Shown here: positions 17,379 to 26,673 of the stretch, in pieces
Layout of the letters: the number at the start of each line of letters is the position of its first letter
Numbering within the stretch: the first letter of the stretch is position 1
DNA from: UBA6522 sp965204155
GTDB taxonomy: Bacteria; Pseudomonadota; Gammaproteobacteria; Steroidobacterales; Rariloculaceae
Direction: 5' to 3'
Length of the DNA: 64,000 nt
NCBI GenBank assembly: GCA_965204155.1
Contig: OZ241971.1
Coordinates: forward strand, 4,970,765 to 5,034,764
Notes under the pieces: generated by a model
What the model saw: only the letters and a program-made list of their open reading frames with translations
Database searches by the model: none
Told to the model about the DNA's origin: nothing
Translations under genes and position numbers: made by a program

Positions 17379-18818
17379 TTACGCCTCCGCCCAGCCGCAG
17401 ACGGCCTTGACTTCGAGAAACTCCTCCAGGCCCCAGACACCGCCCTCGCGGCCGTTGCCCGAGGCCTTCATGCCGCCGAACGGGCTCCCGGCACCGCGAA
17501 ACTGACCGTTCATCTCCACCATCCCGGAACGCAGCCGCCGCGCCACGCGATTGCGTTTGGCGCCGTCTTCGCTCTGGACATAGTTGGTCAGTCCGTAGGG
17601 CGTGTCGTTGGCGATGCGAACGGCGTCTTCCTCGGTGTCGAAGGGAATGATCGACAGCACCGGCCCGAATATCTCCTCTCGCGCGATCGTCATGTCGTTC
17701 GAGACATCGGCGAACACGGTTGGGCGGACGAAATAGCCGGAATCCATGCCTTCCGGCAATCCCGGTCCCCCGGCGACCAGGCGCGCGCCCTCGTCGATCC
17801 CCGTTTGAATAAAGCCCTGAATCTTGTCGAACTGTCCGCGGCTCACCACCGGGCCCGCGTGCCGTCCTTCCCTGGATGCCGGGCCCACTTCGTGGCTGTC
17901 CGCAACTTCGGCGGCCGCCGCGACACATTCATCGTAGATCTCTCGCTGCACCAGCATCCGGGTCGGCGCATTGCATGATTGGCCGGTGTTGTTGAAGCAA
18001 TGCAGGACGCCGCGTTTCACGGCTTGCTCACCCGCATCGCTGAAGATGATGTTGGCGCCCTTCCCGCCGAGTTCCAGGTGCACCCGCTTGTGCGTGGCTG
18101 CAGCGTTCTTCGATATGTCCTCCCCGGCGCGCGTGGAACCGGTGAATGAAATCATGTCGAGGTCCGGATGACCGCTGAGCTGTCGGCCGACACCGGGCCC
18201 GTCGCCGTTAAGCATGTTGAAGACTCCGGGGGGCGTTCCGGCATCGTGCATGACCTCGGCGAAAACCATGGCCGACAGCGGCGCGATCTCCGACGGCTTC
18301 AGCACCATCGTGCATCCGGCTGCCAACGCCGGGATTACCTTCAGGGTGACCTGGTTCATCGGCCAGTTCCACGGCGTGATCAGGCCGCAGACACCCACCG
18401 GTTCATAGAAGATTCGGTCGTTGGGCGCGTGCGGGCCCAGCATCCGCTCGAACTCGAATGCCCTCAAAACGCGAATGAAGCCCTTGATGTGCCACTGGCC
18501 CGAACCCGCTTGCTGGTTTCTGGCCAGGTCGATCGGTGCGCCCATTTCCAGACTGATGGCGTGAGCGATGTCGTCGAACCTCGCCTCGTAGATTTCGAGG
18601 ATGCGTTCCAGCAGGGCGACCCGCTCATCCTTTGAGGATACGGACCAGCCGTCAAAGGCGGAATTCGCCGCCGCCACCGCAGCGTCGGTGTCCGCCTGGC
18701 CTCCCAGTGAAATCACGCCGACGACGTTTTCGGTGGAAGGGTCGATCACATCGAAATCGTTGCCTTGGTTGGGCGCAACCCATCGACCGTCAATATAGAA
18801 CTGGCGCTTGTCCAACAC
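17379..18818 (-). CDS. NAD(P)+-dependent aldehyde dehydrogenase
   Basis: A 479-residue cytoplasmic enzyme of the ALDH superfamily. It has 'TPWNWPMNQVTLKVIPALAA' (nucleotide site), 'FTGSTRAGEDISKNAA', catalytic Glu in 'LELGGKGANIIF' and catalytic Cys in 'FNNTGQSCNAPTRM', plus 'EEIFGPVLSIIPF' near the end. It oxidises aldehydes to acids. The frame extends further upstream, but GTG at 18818 has GGAGAGG just before it and the protein starts with the usual 'LDKRQFYIDGRWV', so I chose GTG. Divergent from the Liv operon; it could supply carboxylates that the neighbouring ligase activates. Confidence 0.92.
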   Translation of the reverse strand: MLDKRQFYIDGRWVAPNQGNDFDVIDPSTENVVGVISLGGQADTDAAVAAANSAFDGWSVSSKDERVALLERILEIYEARFDDIAHAISLEMGAPIDLARNQQAGSGQWHIKGFIRVLRAFEFERMLGPHAPNDRIFYEPVGVCGLITPWNWPMNQVTLKVIPALAAGCTMVLKPSEIAPLSAMVFAEVMHDAGTPPGVFNMLNGDGPGVGRQLSGHPDLDMISFTGSTRAGEDISKNAAATHKRVHLELGGKGANIIFSDAGEQAVKRGVLHCFNNTGQSCNAPTRMLVQREIYDECVAAAAEVADSHEVGPASREGRHAGPVVSRGQFDKIQGFIQTGIDEGARLVAGGPGLPEGMDSGYFVRPTVFADVSNDMTIAREEIFGPVLSIIPFDTEEDAVRIANDTPYGLTNYVQSEDGAKRNRVARRLRSGMVEMNGQFRGAGSPFGGMKASGNGREGGVWGLEEFLEVKAVCGWAEA

Positions 18819-18981
18819 GTGCCTCTCCAATGGGCTGCTTCGGATGACAGGTTCTACCAAGTTTTGTGCACGTTGCCAACCGGTTCGAGTACCGCGGCCC
18901 GAGGTCATGAGCCTCGATCGGGATTGGCATTGCGCGACTGTGGCAGTCCGAGGCCATCGGACGCGGTCTGCTAATATTTCC

Positions 18982-18997
18982 GCGCTTGAACAAGCGC
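18982..18997. promoter_or_regulatory. Inverted repeat before the liv-type operon
   Basis: GCGCTTGAACAAGCGC has perfect 7-bp arms and a 2-bp centre. It lies 38 bp before livH in the 216-bp space between divergent ALDH and LivH genes, so it is not a terminator of either. An operator for an unidentified repressor is plausible. No further coding signal was seen in this space. Confidence 0.4.
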
Positions 18998-19034
18998 AAT
19001 TTCCGAATGGGCATGCGGATACTTCGAACGTGGG

Positions 19035-19907
19035 ATGATTGATGTTCTGCAGTTATTGATCAGCGGTATCTCCCTGGGCTGCGTCTACGGCCTGATCGCG
19101 CTCGGCTTCGTGCTCATCTACAAGGCCACGGAGATGGTGAACTTCGCCCAGGGCGACATCATGATGCTCGGCGCGTTCGTGGCGTTCACCTACATCAATA
19201 CCCTGGGTATGCCATTCCTGTGGGGCGTTCTCGCAACCATTGCGACCATGGCCGTCTTCGGCATGCTCATCGAGCGGCTGGCCCTGCGAAGGATGATCGG
19301 CGAGCCGCCTTTCGCCGTGCTGATGATCACGATCGGACTCGGCTTCATCTTTCGCGCCGCCGCAGGCGCAATCTGGGGAAACGACCCGAAGTCGATTTCC
19401 TCACCGTTGACGGGAGGCGTGCTGAGAATCGGCGAACTGACCGTCGGCTACGAGAATCTCGCGGTCATCGGCGGCACGTCTGTCCTGTGCGCCGGGCTTT
19501 ACCTGTTCTTCCGGTTCACCCGGCTCGGTATCGCCATGCAGGCCACGTCGCAGAACCAGCTTGCGGCCTTCTATATCGGCATTCCGGTCAAACGGATATT
19601 CAGCATCGTCTGGGCGCTGTCGTGCGCCATCGCCGCGGCTGCCGGTATCCTCGTGGCCCCCGTGTCGCTCATCGACCCGACGATCGGTTTCATTGGCATC
19701 AAGGCGTTCGCGGCGGCCATCGTGGGCGGTTTCGGGAGTCTGCCGGGCGCCATCCTGGGTGGCCTGATCGTCGGCATTGCCGAGCAATTCGCCGGCCTCT
19801 ACGGCCCGACGGGCTCCGCTGATATCACTGCCTACGTCATCATTCTCCTGATGTTGTTCGCCAGGCCGGAAGGCCTGTTCGCAACCATCCAGCGGAAGAA
19901 AGTCTGA
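19035..19907 (+). CDS. livH: Branched-chain-amino-acid-type ABC permease LivH
   Basis: A 290-residue inner-membrane permease. The LivH pattern is complete: 'LQLLISGISLGCVYGLIALG' at the N-terminus, 'LVIYKATEMVNFAQGDIMM'-like segment at 32-48, several helices, 'FAAAIVGGFGSLPGAILGGL' (the EAA-like coupling loop) and a C-terminal 'FARPEGLF'. It is the first gene of an operon livH-livM-livG-livF-ligase-binding protein in which consecutive genes overlap or nearly touch. Substrate may be an organic acid rather than an amino acid, given the ligase in the operon. Confidence 0.93.
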   Translation: MIDVLQLLISGISLGCVYGLIALGFVLIYKATEMVNFAQGDIMMLGAFVAFTYINTLGMPFLWGVLATIATMAVFGMLIERLALRRMIGEPPFAVLMITIGLGFIFRAAAGAIWGNDPKSISSPLTGGVLRIGELTVGYENLAVIGGTSVLCAGLYLFFRFTRLGIAMQATSQNQLAAFYIGIPVKRIFSIVWALSCAIAAAAGILVAPVSLIDPTIGFIGIKAFAAAIVGGFGSLPGAILGGLIVGIAEQFAGLYGPTGSADITAYVIILLMLFARPEGLFATIQRKKV

Positions 19908-20983
19908 TGCGTTTCATCTTCAAGATCCGCTACCAGCAGGACATCGCGCTCTTCAGGCACGATGGGCAGCGTTTCTGGTACGGACTTCTGGCGATCGCCT
20001 TGCTGCTGGCGCCGCTCGGTCTGGATACCTTCTACCTGGGGGAACTCGCGCTCGTCTGCATCTATGCGATTGCCGGCATCGGCCTGATGCTGCTCGTCGG
20101 GTACACGGGACTCGTCAGTCTCGGTCACGCGGCCTTTCTCGCGATCGGCGCCTATGCGCATGCGATTCTCATGACCAACGGGGTCCCGTTCCCGGTGTCA
20201 TTGATACTCGCGAGCCTGGTGTGCGCTGTCATCGGCGCGATCATCGGCCTGCCGGCCATGCGCATGACCGGAATCTACCTTGCGATTGCCACGCTGGCCT
20301 TCGCGTTCATCGTCGAACATGCCATCGCGCACATGGAACCGCTGACCGGCGGTTTTCGGGGCATGCCGGTCCCGCGACCGATCCTGTTCGGCCTGGACCT
20401 GGGCGCCGCCGTCCCCTTCTACTTCGTTTGCCTGTTCGTTCTGATTGCGTGCCTGTTCGGTGCATTGAATCTCCTGCGTAGCCCGACGGGACGCGCAATG
20501 ATCAGCATCAGGGATTCGGAGATTTCCGCCCAAGGCATCGGCATCGATCTCGTCAGAACCAAGAGCGTGGCCTTTGCAATATCGGCGGGGTTCACCGGGC
20601 TTGCGGGCGGCCTGTTTGCGCATGACTTCGGCTACCTCTCCCCCGACACCTTTACCATTCTGACGTCCATTCAGCTATTGCTCATGGTGGTGGTCGGTGG
20701 CCTCGGCTCGCTGCACGGAGTCATATTCGGCGCCATCTTCATCGTGCTGCTGCCCCAGTGCATCGCCCTGGTGCGGGACTGGCTGCCGCCCACCGTGGGA
20801 CAACTGCCGGGTCTGGAACCCGGACTCTTCGGGTTGGTGCTGGTGCTCTTCCTTGTCTACGAGCCACTGGGGATCTACGGTCGGTGGCGGAAAATCAGGG
20901 ACTACTTCGAGGCCTTTCCGCTGTACCGCAAGGCGACGCACAAGCGCCAGCGGAGTTACCTGCGAACAGAGCGGGTGAAGTGA
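19907..20983 (+). CDS. livM: Branched-chain-amino-acid-type ABC permease LivM
   Basis: A 358-residue permease with the LivM core 'LVGYTGLVSLGHAAFLAIGA', 'LPAMRMTGIYLAIATLAFAF', 'ISIRDSEISAQGIGIDLVRT' and 'VVVGGLGSLHGVIFGA'. The ATG overlaps the livH stop (TGATG). It has roughly 35 extra N-terminal residues and a basic C-terminal tail (about the last 40 residues). Forms the translocation pore with LivH. Confidence 0.93.
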   Translation: MRFIFKIRYQQDIALFRHDGQRFWYGLLAIALLLAPLGLDTFYLGELALVCIYAIAGIGLMLLVGYTGLVSLGHAAFLAIGAYAHAILMTNGVPFPVSLILASLVCAVIGAIIGLPAMRMTGIYLAIATLAFAFIVEHAIAHMEPLTGGFRGMPVPRPILFGLDLGAAVPFYFVCLFVLIACLFGALNLLRSPTGRAMISIRDSEISAQGIGIDLVRTKSVAFAISAGFTGLAGGLFAHDFGYLSPDTFTILTSIQLLLMVVVGGLGSLHGVIFGAIFIVLLPQCIALVRDWLPPTVGQLPGLEPGLFGLVLVLFLVYEPLGIYGRWRKIRDYFEAFPLYRKATHKRQRSYLRTERVK

Positions 20984-21747
20984 GCGAGATAATCTTCAGC
21001 GCGCGGGCGCTAAACCTGAGTTTCGGCGGCGTGCATGCCGTGCGCGACGTGTCTTTCGACGTACAACGCGGCGAAGTCTTCAGCATCATCGGGCCGAACG
21101 GAGCCGGAAAGACAACGGTCCTGAACCTGATCAGCCGCCTCTACGATGTCGAGGGTGACGGCCGCCTGCTGTTCGAAGGCCTGGACATGACGCGGATCGC
21201 CGCAAGCGAGGTGGCCCGCCGGGGAATTGCGCGCACCTTCCAGAACACCGAGCTTTTCGAACACGAAACCGTGCTAAAGAACCTGCTGATCGGCCGGCAC
21301 GTGCACAGGCGCACGGGCCTGCTCCGGGAACTTTTCTTCACACGCTCCGTGGCTCGCCAGGAACTCGCGTTTCGCCAGGCCGCCGAAGACATCATCGACC
21401 TGCTGGATTTGCAGGGCTATCGCGATCAGGTGGTCGCCAACCTTCCCTATGGCATCCGCAAGATGGTCGAGGTTGCCCGAGCGTTGTGCATCGAACCAAA
21501 ACTGCTCCTGCTCGATGAGCCTTCGTCCGGTCTCAATCCGGAAGAGACGGAGGACGTGGAGTTCTGGATCGAGGACATCAACGAGGAACTCGGTGCCACG
21601 ATCATCATGGTGGAGCACGACATGAATCTCGTCTCCCGCGCATCGAACCGCGTGATGGCCATGGCCGACGGCGCCGTGCTCGCCATCGGGCAATCGAGGG
21701 ACATTCGGAATCATCCCGACGTCCTGCGGGCCTACCTCGGAGACTAG
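20980..21747 (+). CDS. livG: ABC transporter ATPase LivG
   Basis: A 255-residue ATPase. Walker A GPNGAGKTT at 38-46, 'ARTFQNTELFEHETVLKNLL' (Q-loop region), a signature variant 'LPYGIRKMVEVARAL' in place of LSGGQ, Walker B 'LLLLDEPSSGL' and H-switch 'IIMVEHDM'. The LPYG signature is normal for LivG. Starts with GTG at the LivM stop (GTGA, 4-bp overlap); a longer upstream extension in the same frame is an artefact. Confidence 0.93.
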   Translation: MSEIIFSARALNLSFGGVHAVRDVSFDVQRGEVFSIIGPNGAGKTTVLNLISRLYDVEGDGRLLFEGLDMTRIAASEVARRGIARTFQNTELFEHETVLKNLLIGRHVHRRTGLLRELFFTRSVARQELAFRQAAEDIIDLLDLQGYRDQVVANLPYGIRKMVEVARALCIEPKLLLLDEPSSGLNPEETEDVEFWIEDINEELGATIIMVEHDMNLVSRASNRVMAMADGAVLAIGQSRDIRNHPDVLRAYLGD

Positions 21748-21748
21748 G

Positions 21749-22516
21749 GTGGCGACGCTTCTCGAACTCAGGAACGTCGAAACCTACTACGGTCCGGTGA
21801 TGGCGATCCGCGGGGTAAGCCTGAAGGTGAGGAAGGGGCAGATCGTGGCGCTGCTCGGCGCCAACGGGGCCGGGAAGACGACGGTCCTCAAAACCATCAG
21901 CGGCGCGATGGAGCCCCAGAAGGGCACGATCACGCTCGATGACACCGAAATCCAGGGCCTCGATCCGGATACGGTGGCGCGCATGGGCGTGGCACACGTG
22001 CCGGAGGGCCGTGAGGTCTTTCCCTTCCTGTCGGTGGAAGACAATCTGAAGGTCGGCGCCTTCAGCCGCAGGGACGGAGGCGAGGCGACCGACCTGGAGT
22101 CGATGTACGGCTACTTTCCCGCACTTCGGGAAAAGCGGCACCTGGAGGCCGGTTTTCTGTCCGGAGGCCAGCAACAGATGCTCGCCATCGCGCGCGCAAT
22201 GATGTTGAGCCCCGAGGTCATGCTCCTGGACGAACCCTCCCTCGGACTGGCTCCGCGCCTCGTGGGCGAGATTGCGGCCATCGTGCGCCGACTGAACGAC
22301 GAGCGGAACATCACCGTCCTGCTGGTCGAGCAGAACGCGAAACTCGCCCTTGAAATCAGTCAATTCGGCTACGTGATGGAGCACGGGCGAATCGTGATGG
22401 AGGACACATCGGAACGCCTGAGAAGCGCGACGGACATCAGGGAGTTCTACCTGGGCATGAAGGACCAGGGGGTGCGTGGGCGGCGCCGCTGGAAGCAGAG
22501 AAAGACCTGGCGCTGA
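21749..22516 (+). CDS. livF: ABC transporter ATPase LivF
   Basis: A 255-residue ATPase with Walker A GANGAGKTT (37-45), the LivF-typical 'PEGREVFPFLSVEDNL', signature 'LSGGQQQMLAIARAM', Walker B 'VMLLDEPSLGLAP' and H-switch 'VLLVEQNAKLAL'. GTG start one base after the livG stop. The C-terminus carries an unusual basic extension ('VRGRRRWKQRKTW') beyond the normal 'FYLG' end, running into the ligase start. Confidence 0.93.
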   Translation: MATLLELRNVETYYGPVMAIRGVSLKVRKGQIVALLGANGAGKTTVLKTISGAMEPQKGTITLDDTEIQGLDPDTVARMGVAHVPEGREVFPFLSVEDNLKVGAFSRRDGGEATDLESMYGYFPALREKRHLEAGFLSGGQQQMLAIARAMMLSPEVMLLDEPSLGLAPRLVGEIAAIVRRLNDERNITVLLVEQNAKLALEISQFGYVMEHGRIVMEDTSERLRSATDIREFYLGMKDQGVRGRRRWKQRKTWR

Positions 22517-24351
22517 TGCCGGACTACGACACAGAACTCACCTCGATCGAGGGTTTCCGCACGATACCGGCGTTGTTCTGGCATCGAGTCGTCACCGAGG
22601 CCGACGCGGTGGCGATTCGCGAAAAGGACTTCGGCATCTGGAACGAGTACTCATGGAGGGACTACGGCGAGCAGGCCCGGTTGATCGGTCTCGGCCTGAA
22701 GGCGCTGGGACTCCAACGCGGCGATGTCTGCTCGGTGGCGTCGGAAATCAACAGGGAATGGCTGTTCGCGGACCTCGGGATTATCTGCGCAGGCGGCGTC
22801 ACCAATGGGGTCTACCCCACCGACGCTCCCAACCAGGTCGAGTACCTGATCGCCGACAGCGGTACCCGCTTCTACTTTGCCGAGGACGAGGAGCAGTTGG
22901 ACAAGGTACTGGAAGTCCGGGAATCCACGCCTACACTGGAGAAAATCATCGTCTTCGACATGGAAGGGCTGCGAAGTTTCAGCGACGAGCAGTGCATGAG
23001 CATCGAGGCGTTGCTCGACATGGGGCGAGCCTGGCTCGCGGACCGTCCGGAGACCTGGGAGCGGGAAATCAACGCCGCCGAACCGGAGGACCTCATGATC
23101 ATGACCTACACGTCGGGCACCACGGGCCGGCCGAAGGGCGCAATGATCAGTCATCGAAACATGATTTCCCAGATGATCTGCCTGCGTGAAGCAATGCCGA
23201 TGCAGCGGGGCGATGAGCAACTCGCTTTCCTGCCGCTCGCCCACATCGCCGGCCGCGTGTTCTACACATTCGCACCCATGGAATCGTGCGCGACCGTCAA
23301 TATCGTGGAAAGCCTGGAAACGACGGTACAGGACCAGCAGGAAGTCTCTCCGACCGTTCATTTCGCGGTCCCGCGCGTCTGGGAGAAGCAATACTCGGCC
23401 GTCTCGATCAAACTCGAGGAGGCCACGGCCCTCGGGCGGTTCGCCTACGACCGCGCACTGGCGATCGGGAGGCGCGCCGCGGAATTTCGCAAGCGCCGGG
23501 AGCCGCTGCCGGCCGGTCTGGCAGTATTGCACTACATCGCCGATCTGCTTGTCTTCAGGAACGTGCGCCGGTTGCTGGGGATCGACCGGTGCCGGTGGCT
23601 GTCCACGGCTGCCGCGCCCATCGCGCCGGACCTCATCGATTGGTATTGGGCCCTCAACCGGCCCATGTACGAGGTCTACGGACAGACGGAGTGCTCGGCG
23701 ATTGCGACCGCCAATACCGAGGCAGGTTGCCGTATCGGAAGTGTCGGCCGGCCACTTTCAGGCATCGACATCAAGATCTCGGATAAAGGCGAAATCCTGA
23801 TCAGGGGGCCAGGCGTCATCCGGGGCTACTGGAATCAACCGGAAAAATCCGCCGAAACGATCGTCGACGGCTGGCTTCACACGGGCGACGTCGGGCGAAT
23901 CGACGCCGACGGATACTACTACATCGTGGACCGGATGAAGGACATCATCATCACGGCGGGGGGCAAGAACATCACGCCGAGCGAGATCGAGAATCAGCTC
24001 AAGTTTTCTCCCTACATCTCCGATGCCGTCGTCGTTGGCGACAGGCGGCCTTACCTGACGTGTCTCGTGATGATCGACCAGGAAAACGTCGTGAGGTTTG
24101 CGCAGGTGAACGACGTACCGTTCACCAACTACACCAGCCTTTGCCGCACCGATGCCGTGGTCGACCTCGTCGGCCGGGAGATCGAAAAGGTCAACGCGCG
24201 GTTTGCGCGCGCCGAGACGATCAAGAAGTATCGCCTCATCGATCAGTTGCTGGACCCGGAGGACGAGGAACTGACGCCCACCATGAAGCTGAAGCGAAAG
24301 GTCGTGAACGTGAAGTACGCCGATCTCATTGATAGCATGTACGGGCACTGA
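22516..24351 (+). CDS. Long-chain acyl-CoA synthetase-like AMP-binding ligase
   Basis: A 611-residue adenylate-forming enzyme. P-loop 'MTYTSGTTGRPKGAMISHRN' about residue 195, 'VYGQTECSAIATANTEAG' (A5 motif), 'WLHTGDVGRIDADGYYYIVD' and 'RMKDIIITAGGKNITPSEIE'. The size and the final 'ELTPTMKLKRK' match long-chain fatty-acid-CoA ligases (FadD15-like). It makes acyl-CoA from a carboxylic acid, ATP and CoA in the cytoplasm. ATG overlaps the livF stop (TGATG). Its place inside the transporter operon suggests that it activates the imported compound. Confidence 0.92.
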   Translation: MPDYDTELTSIEGFRTIPALFWHRVVTEADAVAIREKDFGIWNEYSWRDYGEQARLIGLGLKALGLQRGDVCSVASEINREWLFADLGIICAGGVTNGVYPTDAPNQVEYLIADSGTRFYFAEDEEQLDKVLEVRESTPTLEKIIVFDMEGLRSFSDEQCMSIEALLDMGRAWLADRPETWEREINAAEPEDLMIMTYTSGTTGRPKGAMISHRNMISQMICLREAMPMQRGDEQLAFLPLAHIAGRVFYTFAPMESCATVNIVESLETTVQDQQEVSPTVHFAVPRVWEKQYSAVSIKLEEATALGRFAYDRALAIGRRAAEFRKRREPLPAGLAVLHYIADLLVFRNVRRLLGIDRCRWLSTAAAPIAPDLIDWYWALNRPMYEVYGQTECSAIATANTEAGCRIGSVGRPLSGIDIKISDKGEILIRGPGVIRGYWNQPEKSAETIVDGWLHTGDVGRIDADGYYYIVDRMKDIIITAGGKNITPSEIENQLKFSPYISDAVVVGDRRPYLTCLVMIDQENVVRFAQVNDVPFTNYTSLCRTDAVVDLVGREIEKVNARFARAETIKKYRLIDQLLDPEDEELTPTMKLKRKVVNVKYADLIDSMYGH

Positions 24352-24410
24352 AATAATGGGGAATGAGACTGCGGGTATTTCCCCGGGCGGCCTGAATTCG
24401 GGAGTTGATC

Positions 24411-25604
24411 ATGACCGGCAAACTGGCGACCGTTCTGTTTTCTCTGCCATTGATGGCTGCCTGCGGCAGCGGGGACAGCGCCGACAGCGCTGCCGGAACT
24501 CCGGTCAGGGGCGTGACCGACACGGAGATCGTGATCGGTAGCCAGAACGACCTCTCCGGCCCCGCAGGCCTGCTTGGCGCCGAAGCCGTAAACGGCGCCC
24601 GATTGCGATTCGAAGAGGCCAACGCGGCAGGCGGCATCCACGGGCGGCAGATCCGGTTCATCGTCGAGGATGCTCAGTATCAGATCCCCAGAGCCATTCA
24701 GGCCACCAACAAGCTGGTCAATCGCGACAATATCTTCGCCATGCTGTTGAGCATGGGCACGCCGATGAATAACGCCGTGATGGACACGCTGTTCGAAGCC
24801 GGAGTCCCGAACCTCTTCCCCATATCCGGCGCCCGGCAAATGGTGGAGCCCTTCCGGCCCATGATGTTTACGGCACGCGGAATCTACTACGACGAGATTC
24901 GCGCTGGAGTTCGTTACTTCATCGAGGAGCGAGGCGCGGAAAGTATCTGCGTCATGTACCAGGACACGGACTACGGTCAGGAAATCCTGGAGGCCGCGCA
25001 GGATCAGACCGAGGCGATGGGCATGTCCGTCACCGAGGTCACCGCGCACAGACCGACCGATACGGAGTTCACGGCGGCCGTGCTGCGCCTTCGCAATGCA
25101 GGCTGCGATACAGTGATGATGGGAACGATCAACAGGGACACGATCCTGATTTTCGAGGCGGCCCGCAAGATGGGCTGGACCGATGTCTCGTTCGTCGGAC
25201 AAAACGCCTCCTACAACAAGGCGATCGCCGCGACTGACAGCAGGGCTGCGGAAGGCTATTACGCTTTCGTGCATATTGCCGCCATTTACGGCAATGACGA
25301 GATGACCCGGGAAGTCGCGCGCTGGTACCGGAGTTTCACCGACCGGTTCGGGTCCGAACCGGGGTACCCGGCCATTGAGGGCTACCGCAACGCCGGTATC
25401 CTGGTCGATGCGCTGGAAATGGCCGGGCGCGATCTCAGTACCGACGGACTGATGGCGGCGCTGGAATCCATGACCGACTACGAGGACATCTTCGGCTACC
25501 GGCTGACGTTCGGCCCGGACGACCACAAGGGCGTGGATGAGTCCGTTCTGACGACCGTCGTGGACGGCCGCTGGGTGACGCTGGAGGAATCCATCCGCTA
25601 TTGA
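24411..25604 (+). CDS. Periplasmic binding lipoprotein of the Liv-type transporter
   Basis: A 397-residue LivK/peripla_BP_6-type receptor. Signal peptide with lipobox-like LMAAC (Cys about 17), then 'VTDTEIVIGSQNDLSGPAGL', 'NAAGGIHGRQIRFIVEDAQY', 'GTPMNNAVMDTLFEAGVPNL' and 'EGYRNAGILVDALEMAGRDL'. It captures the ligand for the LivHM pore. It lies 59 bp after the ligase, on the same strand, completing a full importer. The binding pocket differs enough from LivJ/K that I would not assume an amino-acid ligand. Confidence 0.9.
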   Translation: MTGKLATVLFSLPLMAACGSGDSADSAAGTPVRGVTDTEIVIGSQNDLSGPAGLLGAEAVNGARLRFEEANAAGGIHGRQIRFIVEDAQYQIPRAIQATNKLVNRDNIFAMLLSMGTPMNNAVMDTLFEAGVPNLFPISGARQMVEPFRPMMFTARGIYYDEIRAGVRYFIEERGAESICVMYQDTDYGQEILEAAQDQTEAMGMSVTEVTAHRPTDTEFTAAVLRLRNAGCDTVMMGTINRDTILIFEAARKMGWTDVSFVGQNASYNKAIAATDSRAAEGYYAFVHIAAIYGNDEMTREVARWYRSFTDRFGSEPGYPAIEGYRNAGILVDALEMAGRDLSTDGLMAALESMTDYEDIFGYRLTFGPDDHKGVDESVLTTVVDGRWVTLEESIRY

Positions 25605-25673
25605 CGGTCGTGCTCTTCGGACGGGCCGCCTGTGAACACCAATTCAACGGTGCCAGTTGAAGTCATTGGTAGC

Positions 25674-25840
25674 TCTAGCAGCCCGTGGCAAAAGTCGCGC
25701 GAGCACCGAGACCGGCGGGGCGCCCGGCTGGCAAGGCGCGAGGAGGGAGAATATCGGGAATATTTGACCGACGAGCAACGCAGTCAGCCGGGATGCATCG
25801 CCGGTCGAATGCCGCGGGACTTTTGCCACGGGCTGCTAGA
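25674..25840. mobile_element. MITE-like element with 28-bp terminal inverted repeats
   Basis: The left end (25674-25701) and the reverse complement of the right end (25813-25840) agree at 27 of 28 bases, starting TCTAGCAGCCCGTGGCAAAA. About 111 bp lies between, without a transposase. Each end carries palindromic CTAG, which could be a target duplication. This is the layout of a non-autonomous miniature transposon; the ends recall IS1182-type termini, but that is from memory. The right end supplies the TAG stop of the lipoprotein gene beside it. The rest of the 25605-25835 gap shows nothing else. Confidence 0.7.
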
Positions 25841-26621
25841 CCGGGGCGTAGAGCAACGACAGGTAATTGAACCCGTCAACCGTCATGCCGGACATCAGGA
25901 CGAAGATGCCCCCGTCTCGTCCCTCTACGGCTCCCGGCAGGGTGAGCCCTGCGAGCCCGTTGTATTCGGCACCCTCAAACCCGGGTAGCGCAGGTGAGCA
26001 ACTCGAAAACCGCCATTCCATCCAATAGAGGTTGTAGCGTGTGTCGATCAATGACACCTGGCCGTTAATGGTGCACCTGACTCCCAGGTGAAACATGCCG
26101 AATACCACCCCATCGGAATTGATGTTGAGTGTGTTGGTCTGCGCCCCTGCCGGCAGCGTGTAGTTGCCGGCGATAGCCGCAAGACTCGATGGCTCGTACT
26201 CGTAGGAATGTCCCGCGTAGACGAGCTCGACCAATTCGCTCCATACGTTACGGTCGCCGCTTGAGCAATCTATTCTCAGGAACATGCTTTGCCGTTCCCG
26301 CACGTTTCCGTCAAGTTCGCAGCTCAGCGTTTCCGGGTCGACAAAGGTGTTTGTTGCGAATTCCCAGGATGCCTGGGCAACAAAGTTGCCGATTAACCGA
26401 TCGCGGTCGTTTACGCCGACCATGCCGGCACCGCCCACCAACCACCGCCGTTCGTCGTACTGAAAATATCCGTGCATGCGGAAATCGCCACGCTCCGATA
26501 CGTAGAAGAGGAGACTCGCGGATCGCAATGGAGCCGACCAGACTCCGCCTGGCGACTGGTCGCGTGCCGGCTCCGTTTGTGGTGAATCGCCGGCATCACG
26601 ATCCCCACCGCACGCGCTCAA
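25836..26621 (-). CDS. Unrecognised lipoprotein, 3' end set by inserted element
   Basis: From the codon at 26621 (TTG) there are 261 residues. The frame runs upstream as 'RRIAIVTLLLSACGG', a textbook lipoprotein signal with lipobox LSAC, but no ATG, GTG or TTG precedes it before the upstream gene's stop, so the true start is lost or non-standard. The mature part has 'DFRMHGYFQYDERRWLVGGA' and 'SSLAAIAGNYTLP', beta-rich and unrecognised. The final codons and TAG lie in the right terminal repeat of the neighbouring MITE, so the original C-terminus may be missing. Possibly a pseudogene. Confidence 0.5.
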   Translation of the reverse strand: MSACGGDRDAGDSPQTEPARDQSPGGVWSAPLRSASLLFYVSERGDFRMHGYFQYDERRWLVGGAGMVGVNDRDRLIGNFVAQASWEFATNTFVDPETLSCELDGNVRERQSMFLRIDCSSGDRNVWSELVELVYAGHSYEYEPSSLAAIAGNYTLPAGAQTNTLNINSDGVVFGMFHLGVRCTINGQVSLIDTRYNLYWMEWRFSSCSPALPGFEGAEYNGLAGLTLPGAVEGRDGGIFVLMSGMTVDGFNYLSLLYAPV

Positions 26622-26673
26622 CAGCAGCGTGACGATGGCGATCCGGCGGCTGAACCACCAGTCGCCGTGAACC

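Noticed and set aside
18819..18908. Longer N-terminus for the aldehyde dehydrogenase
   Set aside because: The extra 30 residues do not match the family and the GTG at 18818 has a strong ribosome site.
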